This document shows, one piece after another, positions 42,250 through 52,727 of a stretch of 64,000 nt of DNA. This DNA comes from Wenzhouxiangella sp. XN201. Its GTDB lineage: Bacteria > Pseudomonadota > Gammaproteobacteria > Xanthomonadales > Wenzhouxiangellaceae. Both the position numbers and the translations under genes were made by a program. The DNA lies in contig NZ_JAAIVI010000015.1 of the NCBI RefSeq assembly GCF_011008905.1, positions 24,436 through 88,435 on the forward strand, written 5' to 3'. The first letter of the stretch is position 1. Every line of letters starts with the position of its first letter. Under the pieces are notes generated by a model. It had not been told where the DNA came from. It did no database searches and was given only the letters and a program-made list of their open reading frames with translations.

Positions 42250-43242
42250 TCAAGGGATCGTGGCCCGCCCCAGGTAGTTGGTGTCGGTGCCGAACCAGAT
42301 GCTGTCGGTTTCCGCATCGAAGATCATGTGACGGACCGTGCCGCCGCCGCTGGGCACCTCGCCCATGGCGAAGAATGCCTCCGTTTCCGGATCGAAGCCA
42401 ACGAAGCGGTTCGGGTCCTGCCAGGTTTCGACGAACCAGATGTGGCCCTCATCATCGGAAATAAGCGCGTAGGGGCCAGAGTCTTCGTCGGCGGGCATGG
42501 CCCATTCGCTGATCTCCTTTGTTTCCGGGTCGTAGTGCCCCAGGAAGCCTTCGGCATAATCGCCGTAGAACACGCCGCGTTCGGTCCAGGCCAGGCGTCG
42601 GGGGCGAGCCTTTTCACGCGGCAGTTCGATCTCGGTCAGTTCGAAAGTCTCGCCGTCGACCCGGGCCAGTCGATTGGTGCCGAACAGCACGGCCCAGGCG
42701 TTGTCCTTGTCGTCGATAACGATGCCGTAGGGGCGCGAGCGGTCTTTCGATACGCCGACCAGCTTGATCTCGCCCGTTTTGCGATCGTAGCGGCCGATGT
42801 GGTTGCTCTGCTGGGAGGTAAACCAGATGCGGCCTTGCGAGTCTTCGATCAGGGTGTGCGGATCGGCGGCGCGATCCTCGGGAGTGGCTACCTGCTCGAT
42901 CTCGCCTGATTCAGGGTCGAGATGCCCAAGGTGTGCGGCCCGGTTACCGGCGTACCAGATTTCCTGGTCGTCGGTGACGATGACGTTGTGCGGACCGGCG
43001 CCTTCGGGCAGGTCGTATCGCTTGAACTCTTCGGTCTCGGGGTCGAAGACGGCAACGTAGTCACTCGCCTGTCCGACGAACCAGACACGGCCATCGTCGG
43101 CAACCGCCGGATCACGCGGCCGGCTGTTCTCCCACGGGACCAGCCATTCCTTGATTTCAACTTCGGCGATGGCACCCTCGTCCTGGGCCAGCGCCACGGT
43201 GCTCGCGAGGGCAATCGCAAAGGGAATGAGTATTGTGCGCAT
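42250..43242 (-). CDS. Secreted Vgb/SMP-30-like beta-propeller protein
   Basis: A 330-residue protein with a signal peptide (LIPFAIALASTVALA). The rest is a run of about six WD/NHL-like blade repeats with recurrent GRVWFVGQ, EIWYAG, GRIWFT, NAWAVLF, GHIWFVET and DSIWFGTD strands, each followed by DPETxE, as in virginiamycin-B-lyase-like (streptogramin lyase) propellers. Vgb itself cleaves streptogramin B; most such homologues have no proven role. Catalytic residues could not be confirmed, so resistance is not claimed. Confidence 0.82.
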   Translation of the reverse strand: MRTILIPFAIALASTVALAQDEGAIAEVEIKEWLVPWENSRPRDPAVADDGRVWFVGQASDYVAVFDPETEEFKRYDLPEGAGPHNVIVTDDQEIWYAGNRAAHLGHLDPESGEIEQVATPEDRAADPHTLIEDSQGRIWFTSQQSNHIGRYDRKTGEIKLVGVSKDRSRPYGIVIDDKDNAWAVLFGTNRLARVDGETFELTEIELPREKARPRRLAWTERGVFYGDYAEGFLGHYDPETKEISEWAMPADEDSGPYALISDDEGHIWFVETWQDPNRFVGFDPETEAFFAMGEVPSGGGTVRHMIFDAETDSIWFGTDTNYLGRATIP

Positions 43243-43351
43243 GTCGGGGCTCCTTGAAATGCCGATGAGACTTTCAACTTTTACACGCCTGTCGGTGGGT
43301 GATCAAGTTGGCTGGGCGTTTCTCCCGCCTGCTTCGCAGGCGTTTCGTTGA

Positions 43352-43954
43352 CGCTAGGTGGGTTGATGGCACGGGTCGCCGTGGTGGTCCCGACAAGTCA
43401 AAGGCGGTTTCGCCCGGCGCGCTTCGCGCGCTCTTGCGGCGAGGTACTTTTTTGTCGCGCCAAAAAAGTACCCAAAAAAAAATGCGCTTAAAAGATGACG
43501 GTTACGTCTCAAGAATACCTGAGCGGAGTGGCTTCACGGACTGTGGCTGGGGTTTTGCTCTTGCCCGGCTGCCGAACATGCTGGCTTGCGATAACGCCTG
43601 CAGCGGCCCGCATCTGGCACTGCGACTTCGAGTGGCATCCCGCCCTGAAGGTTTGTCCCACTCCCAATCGAAGCCGACCCCGATCGAGGTCGTGCTGTGT
43701 GGGTGCGGGCTACGCCCACGCCTTATCGAAAACGCCATGTTTCACGACCGAGCAAGAGCGAAGGCAAAAGCGGTATCTCCGTTAAGCCCAGAAGACCTCT
43801 GGTCCTGCGGACCAGCCGCGTCTTCTAAGAGCGTTTTTGGTGACTTTTGTCGCGACTGACAAAAGTTACTCGCCCAAAGAGCTTGCGAAGCAAGCCGGGC
43901 GAAACCGCCTTTGACTTGTCGAGGCCCGCGCCGCAACCAGTGGCGTCAGCCAAA
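43352..43954. repeat. Dispersed structured repeat with inverted ends (full copy)
   Basis: About 600 bp whose two ends are inverted copies of each other over about 100 bp; the GACAAGTC core starts at 43392 and its inverted mate ends at 43920. Each end carries hairpin 1 (GC-rich 6-bp stem, TTC loop) and hairpin 2 (GGTACTTTT... stem). The right half (43592-43954) is repeated in reverse at 63639-64000. The 734-bp gap has no supported gene; open frames here shift with the repeat. A similar GCCTGC-TTC-GCAGGC hairpin abuts it at 43326-43342. Confidence 0.85.
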
Positions 43955-43977
43955 CTAGCGCAAGTGCAGCAAACAAC

Positions 43978-45147
43978 CTACCCCGATGTAAAGATCAACT
44001 TCGGCCGGTTGTAGAGCGTGCCGGCCACCATGGCCAGGACGCCGGCCAGCGCGGCGGTGGTGCCGATGCTATAACCGAACCAGGCCCAATTGACCGGCTC
44101 GCCGCGGACCAGTTCGAGAATCAGCACGTTCTGGCTCAGGAGTGGCACCAGGGTCATCCAGGTCTCGGCGCGTGTCGGGTCGATCAGGATCCAGAAGCTC
44201 GGGATCATGGGGATGAGGACGACCATGCCCATGTAGCTCTGCGCCTCGCGGAAGCTCTTGGCGAACGAGGCCAGGATGGTCAGCAGCGCGGCGGCCAGCA
44301 GGGCGGCGGGTGCGACCAGCAGGAAGGCCAGGCCGGCAACCCGGAAATCGAGGTTGAGGGCGACGTCCATGGAGGCGACCGGCAGATAGCCCATGGCGTA
44401 AACGAACGCAACAAGACCCAGGGCCAGGGTTGCCAGGGCAAAGAAGGTGGTCGCACAGAGTTTGCCGGCCATGATCTGCCAGCGCGGCAAGGGATTGATC
44501 AGCAGCGGTTCGAGCGACTTGCGCTCGCGCTCGCCGGCCGTCGTGTCGATGGCCATGTGCATCGAGCCCATGAACACGGTGATCAGGATGAAGTAAGGGA
44601 GGAAAGCCAGTACCGCTCCCCCGCGCGACTCGGGTGTAGACAGGTCGGTGACGCTGGCGTTGATCGGACGCGTGATTTCCGGATGCACGCCCCGGAGCTG
44701 CAGTCTGAGCTGGCTGATCTGCTGGCTGTAGCCGTTCAGGTAGTTGCGCACCCGGCTGATCGTGGTGCCGGTGTAGCGCCGGGACTGGTCGGCAATGATC
44801 TCGACCGTGGCCGGCCGGCCCGCTTCCCAGGCCTCGGCAAAGTCCGGGCCGATGCGCAGGATGACTTCCTCATCCTCGTTGCGCACCGCGGCTTCGGGAT
44901 TCTCCGGCGGTTGTTCGATGAGCACACCCTGTCGCTCCAGAAAGCCGATCAGGTTGGGAGCGTTCTCGGCTCCGATGACCGGCAGTTCGAGCTGCGATTC
45001 TGCCCGCTCGGCCGCCTGGCTGGCCATGAAGGAAATCATCACCGTGAAGATCACCGGGCCGAGCAGCGGGCCGATGACCAGGGTATTGAGGATGACCCGC
45101 CGGTCGCGGAAGTTGTCGAGCAGTTCCTTGAGAAATACGGCGTTCAT
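43978..45147 (-). CDS. ABC-2 transporter permease, NatB-like
   Basis: A 389-residue permease with a first helix (ILNTLVIGPLLGPVIFTVMIS), a ~150-residue extracytoplasmic domain (residues about 40-180) and five further hydrophobic segments from about 185 onward. ERERKSLEPLLINPLPRWQIMAGKL is the ABC-2/NatB coupling motif. NatAB systems in Bacillus extrude sodium; here the substrate is unproven. It overlaps the ATPase gene as ATGA. Confidence 0.87.
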   Translation of the reverse strand: MNAVFLKELLDNFRDRRVILNTLVIGPLLGPVIFTVMISFMASQAAERAESQLELPVIGAENAPNLIGFLERQGVLIEQPPENPEAAVRNEDEEVILRIGPDFAEAWEAGRPATVEIIADQSRRYTGTTISRVRNYLNGYSQQISQLRLQLRGVHPEITRPINASVTDLSTPESRGGAVLAFLPYFILITVFMGSMHMAIDTTAGERERKSLEPLLINPLPRWQIMAGKLCATTFFALATLALGLVAFVYAMGYLPVASMDVALNLDFRVAGLAFLLVAPAALLAAALLTILASFAKSFREAQSYMGMVVLIPMIPSFWILIDPTRAETWMTLVPLLSQNVLILELVRGEPVNWAWFGYSIGTTAALAGVLAMVAGTLYNRPKLIFTSG

Positions 45148-45884
45148 GCGAGCAGTCCCTCGTCCGATCCGATCAGTTTGACGAAGGCGTCTTCGAGATT
45201 GGCCTCACCCGAACTGGCCAGCAGTTCCTCGGACGTACCCTCGGCGGCCACCTTGCCGTCGGCGATGATGACGATGCGATCGCACAGCGCGGCGACCTCC
45301 TGCATGATGTGTGTCGACAGCACCACGCAGCAACCCTTCGACTTCAACTGGCGCAGGAATTCACGCAGGGCCCGGGTGGTCATGACATCGAGTCCGTTGG
45401 ACGGTTCGTCGAGCAGCACTGTGCGGGGTTCGTGAATCAGCGCGCGGGCGATGGCGACCTTGACGCGCTGGCCCTGAGAGAAGCCGGTGGTGCGCCGGTC
45501 GATGAATTCGCTCATGTCGAGAATTTCGACCATCTCGTCGATGCGGCGCTCGATATCGGCCCTGCCCAGGCCGTGCAGCTTGCCGTAATAGCGGATGTTC
45601 TCTCGTGCCGTCAGGCGGTCATAAAGGCCGCGCGAATCCGGCACCACGCCGAGCGCGCGCTTGATCGATAGCGGCTGTGCCTGCGGGTCGATGCCGTCGA
45701 TGCGCATGTGGCCGGAATCCGGGCTCAGCAGGGTGTAGAGCATGCGCAGCGTGGTGGTCTTGCCGGCACCGTTGGGGCCGAGCAGGCCGGTGATCTCGCC
45801 GTCGCGCGCGGTGAAGCTGACGTTGTCGACGGCGACGACCTTGCCCTTGTTAAAAGTTTTCCGGAGATTCTTCGCTTCGATCAT
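45144..45884 (-). CDS. ABC transporter ATP-binding protein, NatA-like
   Basis: A 246-residue ATPase starting MIEAKNLRKTFNKGKVVAVD. Walker A is GPNGAGKTT, signature FSQGQRVKVAIARAL, Walker B RTVLLDEPSNGLD and H-loop LSTHIM. It pairs with the overlapping permease. ATG 45884 overlaps the upstream peptidase gene as ATGA. Confidence 0.92.
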   Translation of the reverse strand: MIEAKNLRKTFNKGKVVAVDNVSFTARDGEITGLLGPNGAGKTTTLRMLYTLLSPDSGHMRIDGIDPQAQPLSIKRALGVVPDSRGLYDRLTARENIRYYGKLHGLGRADIERRIDEMVEILDMSEFIDRRTTGFSQGQRVKVAIARALIHEPRTVLLDEPSNGLDVMTTRALREFLRQLKSKGCCVVLSTHIMQEVAALCDRIVIIADGKVAAEGTSEELLASSGEANLEDAFVKLIGSDEGLLA

Positions 45885-47404
45885 GGCGCCGGTCCGAGCA
45901 GGTCGAGAAAGAAGGGTTCGTGGCCGAGGTGGTCCATGCACTCGACGTCGAGCTCGTCCACGCTGGCAGCGCGCACAAACTGTGTGGCAATCGAACTCAT
46001 GCACGGCGTGGTCGATACGATATGTCCGCGCCCGTCGGCGATCAGGTGGCGGCTGTTGGAAAACTGCGCGGCCGCCTCTTCGCCGTAACCCGGCGGCGTG
46101 ACCGGGTCGAGCTCACCCGACATCAGCAGCACGGGCACCTCGGCGTCGAACGGCTCGTGGAAATCCGACGGCGTATCGCCGGCCGGCCACCAGGCACAGA
46201 CCTGTTCGTAAATCTCGCTCATGCTCTCGCCCAGCAGGGTTCCGGTCTGGTCGACACCGTCGGGCCAGACCGGCCAGTCCTCACTGCAGCCGACGGCGAA
46301 GTTGAGGCCGATGGCGATCATGTCGCTCATCTGGTCGGAAACGATCATGGCCTGGCTGGCCAGTCGCTGGGGATTGCCGGTGCTCGCCGCCTCGTGCACC
46401 AGGTAGGGGATCATCATCTGCGATTCGGGGCCGTAGGCGAGAAAGCGCAGGGCCCCGGACAGCACGTCGCGCGTGAAGCGCAGATCGACACCTTCGCCCG
46501 TGCGTGGGTGGGTGACCACGAGTTGTGGTCCGTCGTCGGCCCGGTAACGCGTCTTGAGCGTCTCGAAGGCCGCGTCGAGATCGGGAAAGGCCGAGCCGCA
46601 GGCGTCGTCCTCACGGCAGGCGGCGAAGACCTTGCCGAGCGAACGGTCGAGCATCTCGGCATGTTCGGAACCCAGTGGCAGGCGGGTGGGTACCACGCCA
46701 TCGAGCACGACGCTGCGAACGTGCTCGGGGTAGTGGCGCAGGTAGACCTGGGCCATGCGCGTGCCGTAGGAGCCGCCGATCAGGTTCAGCGATTCGAGCC
46801 CGTAAGCTTGGCGCAGGGCGTCGAGGTCGCGCGCGCCGTGCGCGGTGGTGTAGAAGCGAACGTCCGCATCCCATTCCTCGAGGCAATCGCGCAGCTGCCG
46901 GTTGAGTTCCTCCCAGTCCGGCTCGAGCCAGAGTTCGCCTTGTTCGTCGAAGCTGCACTCCAGCGCGTTGGAGCCGCCGGTGCCGCGCTGGTCGAGGAAG
47001 ATCAGGTCGCGATCGCGGTTGAGTTCATGCAACGCGCGCTGCATGATCGGCAGGGTGTCGCGCGCCGACTGGCCCGGACCGCCGGCCAGGAAGACCACCG
47101 GGTCGGGCAGGGCATTGCTTGCGCGGGCCGCCTTGACCGCGAAGCTCAGCTCGAGTTGCCGGCCTTCGGGTTGTTCGGGGTTTTCCGGCACGGTGAGCGT
47201 GCCGCACAGGGCCGTGGCGGTGATGCGCCCGCCCGCTGCCGCCAGCTCGCACTTCTCGAGCCCGGCCCAGAGATCGCCGGTCCGCGGTGATTCCTGAGCC
47301 GACAGCGGGGCGGTCGCCAGGGCCAGCAGGCCGAAGCAGAGGATGGATCTTAATCCGGATTTGATTCTCACGTGATTGAGCCCAAGATGAATAGCCCGGC
47401 ACAT
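45881..47404 (-). CDS. Secreted S33-type alpha/beta hydrolase (tripeptidyl aminopeptidase-like)
   Basis: A 507-residue exported hydrolase with a signal peptide (ILCFGLLALATAPLSA). Nucleophile Ser lies in GGSYGTRMAQVYL, the acid in SGELDPVTPPG and His in ADGRGHIV, typical of the S33 aminopeptidases with a C-terminal TAP-like segment. QRGTGGSNALEC and PEHVRSVVLDGVVP also match. It probably trims N-terminal residues or esters in the periplasm. A GTG at 47371 (VRIKSGLRS) is an alternative start closer to the signal peptide. Confidence 0.85.
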   Translation of the reverse strand: MCRAIHLGLNHVRIKSGLRSILCFGLLALATAPLSAQESPRTGDLWAGLEKCELAAAGGRITATALCGTLTVPENPEQPEGRQLELSFAVKAARASNALPDPVVFLAGGPGQSARDTLPIMQRALHELNRDRDLIFLDQRGTGGSNALECSFDEQGELWLEPDWEELNRQLRDCLEEWDADVRFYTTAHGARDLDALRQAYGLESLNLIGGSYGTRMAQVYLRHYPEHVRSVVLDGVVPTRLPLGSEHAEMLDRSLGKVFAACREDDACGSAFPDLDAAFETLKTRYRADDGPQLVVTHPRTGEGVDLRFTRDVLSGALRFLAYGPESQMMIPYLVHEAASTGNPQRLASQAMIVSDQMSDMIAIGLNFAVGCSEDWPVWPDGVDQTGTLLGESMSEIYEQVCAWWPAGDTPSDFHEPFDAEVPVLLMSGELDPVTPPGYGEEAAAQFSNSRHLIADGRGHIVSTTPCMSSIATQFVRAASVDELDVECMDHLGHEPFFLDLLGPAP

Positions 47405-47466
47405 CAGGCCGGGGACAGCCTGCTATTCTGCCTTGCCACTCGATTGAAACCAATAGGCCGATTGTC

Positions 47467-48386
<920 letters not shown>

Positions 48387-48390
<4 letters not shown>

Positions 48391-49172
48391 GCGTCGACGT
48401 TTCCGCACGCAGTTACTGGATCGGCTACCAGACCATCCTGATCAAGGAAATCACGCGCATCGTCCGGATCTGGCCGCAGACCCTGATTCCGCCGGTGATC
48501 ACGATGTCGCTGTATTTCGTCATCTTCGGTTCGATCATCGGCCGGCGCGTCGGCGAGATGGGTGGCATCGATTACATGGAGTTCATCGTGCCGGGGCTGA
48601 TCATGCTGTCGGTAATCACCAACAGCTACGGCAACATCACCAGCTCGTTCTTCGGCGCCAAGTTCGGCAAGCATATCGAGGAACTGCTGATCAGCCCGTT
48701 GCCGCCGTGGATCATCCTCGCCGGCTACGTCTCCGGCGCCGTGTTCCGGGCACTGGTGGTGGGCGTGCTGGTGTGGCTGGTCGCCGGCATTTTCGCTGGC
48801 TTCTACATGCACAACGTGCTGATCACCCTGTCGATTCTCCTGCTGACAGCCATCGTCTTCGCGCTGGGTGGTTTCATCAATGCGGTCTACGCGCAGAAGT
48901 TCGATGACATCGCCATCATCCCCACCTTCGTGCTTCAGCCCATGACCTACCTCGGCGGTGTGTTCTTCTCCGTCGGCCTGCTGCCGGGCATCTGGGGACA
49001 GATCGCGCTGGGCAATCCCATCCTCTACATGGTCAATGCCCTCCGCTACGGCATGCTCGGGATCACCGACGTCGGCCTGTGGCTGGCCTACGCCATGGTT
49101 CTCGGCTTCGGTGCGCTACTCGGCACCATCAGCCTGACCCTGCTCAGTCGCGGCACGGGACTGCGGACCTGA
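48387..49172 (+). CDS. yadH: ABC-2 transporter permease, YadH-like
   Basis: A 261-residue permease with six hydrophobic helices, starting TILIKEITRIVRIWPQTLIPP with no large loop. LLISPLPPWIILAGYVSGA is the coupling helix and GGVFFSVGLLPGIWG the family C-terminal motif. It partners the preceding ATPase. The exported substrate is unknown. Confidence 0.9.
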
Positions 49173-49207
49173 GCGACACCTGAAAAGCTTGTCTGTCGGC
49201 ACCTTTC

Positions 49208-49223
49208 TGGCATAGGCTTTGTT
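49208..49223 (+). promoter_or_regulatory. Weak sigma-54-like promoter before the S8 protease
   Basis: TGGCATAGGCTTTGTT keeps the TGGCA and TTG halves at the correct 12-bp spacing but lacks the C of both TGGCAC and TTGCW. It would start transcription near 49232, 35 nt before the protease ATG. It is far weaker than the two consensus sites. Confidence 0.25.
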
Positions 49224-49266
49224 CGGTCTGTCGGTCAAGGGGTTAATGCAATTTGGGAGCTTGAAA

Positions 49267-52200
49267 ATGTCAAAGCATCAACGGAATGCGACCGGTGGCA
49301 GAGGCCGCCGGCTCATCAGCTTCTCTGCCATCACACTCCTTGCCTTCTCCGCCGTGGCGCTTGCCCAGCCGTTCGAAGCATCGAACGATGGTGCGGTCCG
49401 TTCGAGTGGCGAGGTCTCCCCGGTGGAGCGCCAGGCCACCGATGGCCCGGATGCAGTGGGTCGCGTCGGGCGCGATTCCCAATACGTGCCGCTGGATGCG
49501 GCGGGCCGCAGCCGCTACATCGTGCGGTTCGTGGAGCCATCGCTTGCCCTGTATGAAGGCGGCATCGAGGGTCTGCGCGCGACCTCTCCTGCTGCGCGGG
49601 GCGAGACGCTTCTGGATACCGATTCGGCCGATGCACAGGCTTATCTGGACTTTCTTGAGCAGCGCCAGGCCGAACACCTCAGCGCGATTGCCAGTCGCTT
49701 TGGCCGCAGTGTCTCCGTCGAACGCGCCTTCAAGGTGGCCATCAATGCAGCCACCTTGCGCCTGGCGCCGGAAGAAGCCAGCGCCCTGGTGCGGCTCAAT
49801 GGGGTCGCCCATGTCGAGCGGGATTACCTCAGCGCGCCACTGACTGATTTCGGTCCGGCACAAATCAACGCCGATGCCATATGGTCCGGCTCAGCCACGC
49901 CGTTCGCCGGAACCCGCGGCGAAGGCGTGATCGTGGGCATCATGGATACCGGCATCAACTTCCAGCATCCCTCGTTTGCCGCCACTGACGGGGACGGGTA
50001 TACCCACACCAATCCATTCGGCAGCGGCAATTTCGTCGGCTGGTGTGATCCCGGCCATGAGAATCACGATCCCGCCTATCAATGCAATGACAAGCTGATC
50101 GGTGCCTGGGATTACGCCGACGCCATCACCGCCGAAGCTGACGGCCCGCAGGACAACCAGGGGCACGGCAGTCATGTGGCAAGCACGGCCGCCGGCAACC
50201 TGCTGCTCTCGCCGCAGTTGTCGCCGACCTATGGCTACGAGAATCCGATCTCGGGGGTTGCGCCGCGCGCCAACATCATCGTCTATGACGTTTGCGAAGA
50301 ACTTTGTGCCGCCAGCAGTGTGATTGCTGCGATCGATCAGGCGATTCAGGACGGCGTGCATGCACTCAACGAGTCGATTGGTATCGGTGGTGACACCTTT
50401 TCCGGCAGCAAGCAGCAGGCCTACCTGGGTGCATTGGCTGCCGGAGTCGCCGCCTCCCGTTCGGCCGGCAATTCCGGCCCGGGTGCCGCCACGGTCGGGC
50501 CGGAGCCGGTGTGGGTGACATCCACCGCGGCGACCCGTCATGTGTCGCGTGCGTTCAACAATCAAGTGACCGGGCTTGCTGGCGGTGACACCGCCGCGCC
50601 GGGCGACATCAGCGGTCAGGCAATGAGCGGCGCATACGGCCCAGCACCCATCGTGTATGCGGCAGAGTTCAGCAACGTAAGCGGTCCTGATGACGGCCAG
50701 TGTTTGGAAGAATTCCCGGCCGGAACCTGGACCAACGGCGAGATCGTGGTTTGCGACCGCGGGCAGATCGCGCGCGTCCAGAAGGGCGAAAACGTACTTG
50801 CCGGCGGCGCCGGCGGCATGATCTTCGTCGACGACGGTAATGGCATCATCGCCGATCCCCATGTCCTGCCGGCGATTCACATATCCCAGGCCGATGGTGC
50901 CACCCTCAAGACCTGGCTCGAGACCGGGGCTGGCCATCAAGGCAGCATCACGGAAGCTGTCGTAAGCATCGATACATCGGCCGAGGACGTGATGGCAGCG
51001 TTCAGTTCGCGTGGGCCGGCGGACGTGGCCGGTGTCATCAAGCCCGACCTGGGCGCGCCGGGTCAGTCGATCCTGGCCGCCTATGCGGCAACAGATGACG
51101 AAACTGAAGTGTACGCCAGCATCAGCGGGACCTCGATGGCGAGCCCGCATGCGACAGGCGCGGCTGCCCTGATGCGCGCCACCTTTCCGACGCGGACGGC
51201 TTCAGAGATTCGTTCAGCCTTGATGGGTACGGCTGAATACAGCGCTGTGCGCAAGGAAACACTGGCAGACTCGAACCCGTTCGATATTGGCGGCGGGCGT
51301 ATCGATCTGGCCAGGGCCGCGCAAACGGGGATCGTCCTGAACGAGACCGCGAGCAATTTCGCCAGCGCGGATCCGGCCAGCGGCGGTGATCCGACCACGC
51401 TGAATCTGGCCAGTCTGGGACAGTCCGCATGTTTCCAGACCTGCACCTGGCAACGGACCCTGAAGAGCGCTGCCACCGGTGCGAGCCAATGGCAGGCCAC
51501 CTACATCGGTGACGGCGATGCAACCATCACCCCGGGATCGTTCACGCTCGAAGGCGGTACGACCCAGACGCTTGAAGTGGAGCTCGACGTCACCTCGGGT
51601 GATCGCGAGACCTGGCAGTTCGGTTATGTGGTGCTCAGCAATACCGATGGTGATGCACCTGACTTCACCATGCCGGTGGCCGCATTCGTGATGCCGAGTG
51701 AATCGTTGGGGCAGCTGGACAAGACGGTTGATGTCGATACGGCCGAGCCCGGTGACACCGTCAACTATACCCTCACCGCCGCCCCGTTCACTGCCGGCAC
51801 TTATACGTTGAGCGACCAATTGCCCGAAGGCGTGACCTATGTGGCGGACAGCGCCACGCATGGCCTCGTCTACGATGCCGGCGACCGAACCCTTGACTGG
51901 AGCGGCGCGCTGACCGGCGCTGATCTGCGGCTGGAGGCGGCTGATCCCGGAGCCTACCTCTCACTGGCTGGCCTGGGCGTTACACCGTTTACGGTGCCTT
52001 CGAACTGCGACGACGGTGGTTTCTTCGTCGACGTGCCCACGTTCAGTTATCTCGGCAACGCCTATTCCCGGGTGATTTTCTCGGTTAACGGCACGGTCGA
52101 AGTGGGTGATGCCAGCAGCATGGCCGCAAGCTTTCAGAATGAAGAATTGCCGAATCCGGACGAGCCGAACAATGTGCTCGCCCCGCTCTGGAGTGACCTG

Positions 52201-52701
52201 TCGCTGTGTAGCGGGGGCAACTGGTACGCGGCCAGTCTCAATAGTGGGGAATTCATCGTGTTCGAGTGGGAAGCCGTTCCCCTGTCGAATTTCTGGGTAA
52301 CCGAGTTCCCGGAACTTGCATCGGTGCATTTCACCTTCCAGGTCTGGATCGAGACCGCCACGGGAGATATCTGGTTCGCCTACGGCGACATGAACTGGGG
52401 AGCATGGCCGTTTGGAACCGTGGCTGCCGAAAACAGTACCGGTGAGCTCGGCGAAAGTTATTTCTTCGATGGTGAAGGCACACGGCCTGAAACCGACGAC
52501 ACCATCGATGTCGTGGCCCAGCTCGATCAACAGATGATGAGTTACCAGGTGACGGTCGATGGCGATCCGCTCGGGACCATGGTCAACGAAGTGTTACTGA
52601 CCAATGATGGCGATGTGTCGATCAGGGCCTGGAGTTCGTTCGAGGCCGTCGATCCCGGCCTGATCTTCCGCGACCGGTTCGAGGGCGCGGAAACGCCATA
52701 G
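49267..52701 (+). CDS. Large secreted S8 subtilisin-like protease with PA and C-terminal domains
   Basis: A 1144-residue preproprotease. Signal peptide residues about 15-34; I9-like propeptide about 70-190; S8 catalytic domain with D227 (IMDTGINFQHPSF), H300 (QGHGSHVAS), N402 and S623 (GTSMASPH), interrupted by a PA insert (about 465-560). A DUF11-like beta-sandwich (LDKTVDVDTAEPGDTVNYTL) and a region with aromatic repeats follow. It ends IFRDRFEGAETP, the F-x-D-x-FE tail frequent in secreted Xanthomonadales-type proteins. ATG 49267 has GGGAG upstream; a TTG at 49219 is less likely. A terminator follows. Confidence 0.92.
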   Translation: MSKHQRNATGGRGRRLISFSAITLLAFSAVALAQPFEASNDGAVRSSGEVSPVERQATDGPDAVGRVGRDSQYVPLDAAGRSRYIVRFVEPSLALYEGGIEGLRATSPAARGETLLDTDSADAQAYLDFLEQRQAEHLSAIASRFGRSVSVERAFKVAINAATLRLAPEEASALVRLNGVAHVERDYLSAPLTDFGPAQINADAIWSGSATPFAGTRGEGVIVGIMDTGINFQHPSFAATDGDGYTHTNPFGSGNFVGWCDPGHENHDPAYQCNDKLIGAWDYADAITAEADGPQDNQGHGSHVASTAAGNLLLSPQLSPTYGYENPISGVAPRANIIVYDVCEELCAASSVIAAIDQAIQDGVHALNESIGIGGDTFSGSKQQAYLGALAAGVAASRSAGNSGPGAATVGPEPVWVTSTAATRHVSRAFNNQVTGLAGGDTAAPGDISGQAMSGAYGPAPIVYAAEFSNVSGPDDGQCLEEFPAGTWTNGEIVVCDRGQIARVQKGENVLAGGAGGMIFVDDGNGIIADPHVLPAIHISQADGATLKTWLETGAGHQGSITEAVVSIDTSAEDVMAAFSSRGPADVAGVIKPDLGAPGQSILAAYAATDDETEVYASISGTSMASPHATGAAALMRATFPTRTASEIRSALMGTAEYSAVRKETLADSNPFDIGGGRIDLARAAQTGIVLNETASNFASADPASGGDPTTLNLASLGQSACFQTCTWQRTLKSAATGASQWQATYIGDGDATITPGSFTLEGGTTQTLEVELDVTSGDRETWQFGYVVLSNTDGDAPDFTMPVAAFVMPSESLGQLDKTVDVDTAEPGDTVNYTLTAAPFTAGTYTLSDQLPEGVTYVADSATHGLVYDAGDRTLDWSGALTGADLRLEAADPGAYLSLAGLGVTPFTVPSNCDDGGFFVDVPTFSYLGNAYSRVIFSVNGTVEVGDASSMAASFQNEELPNPDEPNNVLAPLWSDLSLCSGGNWYAASLNSGEFIVFEWEAVPLSNFWVTEFPELASVHFTFQVWIETATGDIWFAYGDMNWGAWPFGTVAAENSTGELGESYFFDGEGTRPETDDTIDVVAQLDQQMMSYQVTVDGDPLGTMVNEVLLTNDGDVSIRAWSSFEAVDPGLIFRDRFEGAETP

Positions 52702-52727
52702 CACCGATTGCTGCAATAAGCCCATTT

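Noticed and set aside
42250..43242. Streptogramin-resistance lyase (Vgb)
   Set aside because: Only the propeller repeats were recognised. The catalytic His pair of Vgb could not be confirmed, so no resistance function is claimed.
43299..43859. 186-residue plus-strand frame and the related 125-residue minus-strand frame at 63524-63901
   Set aside because: Both lie over the structured repeat. Their similarity follows from DNA homology, the frames have no ribosome site, and the covarying hairpins show selection on structure rather than coding.
45920..47290. 456-residue open frame on the plus strand
   Set aside because: It lies antisense to the S33 peptidase gene, which has signal peptide and catalytic motifs. 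No ribosome site or domain supports the mirror frame.
49891..51150. 419-residue minus-strand frame in the S8 protease
   Set aside because: Antisense to the catalytic domain with its D, H and S motifs. No independent evidence.
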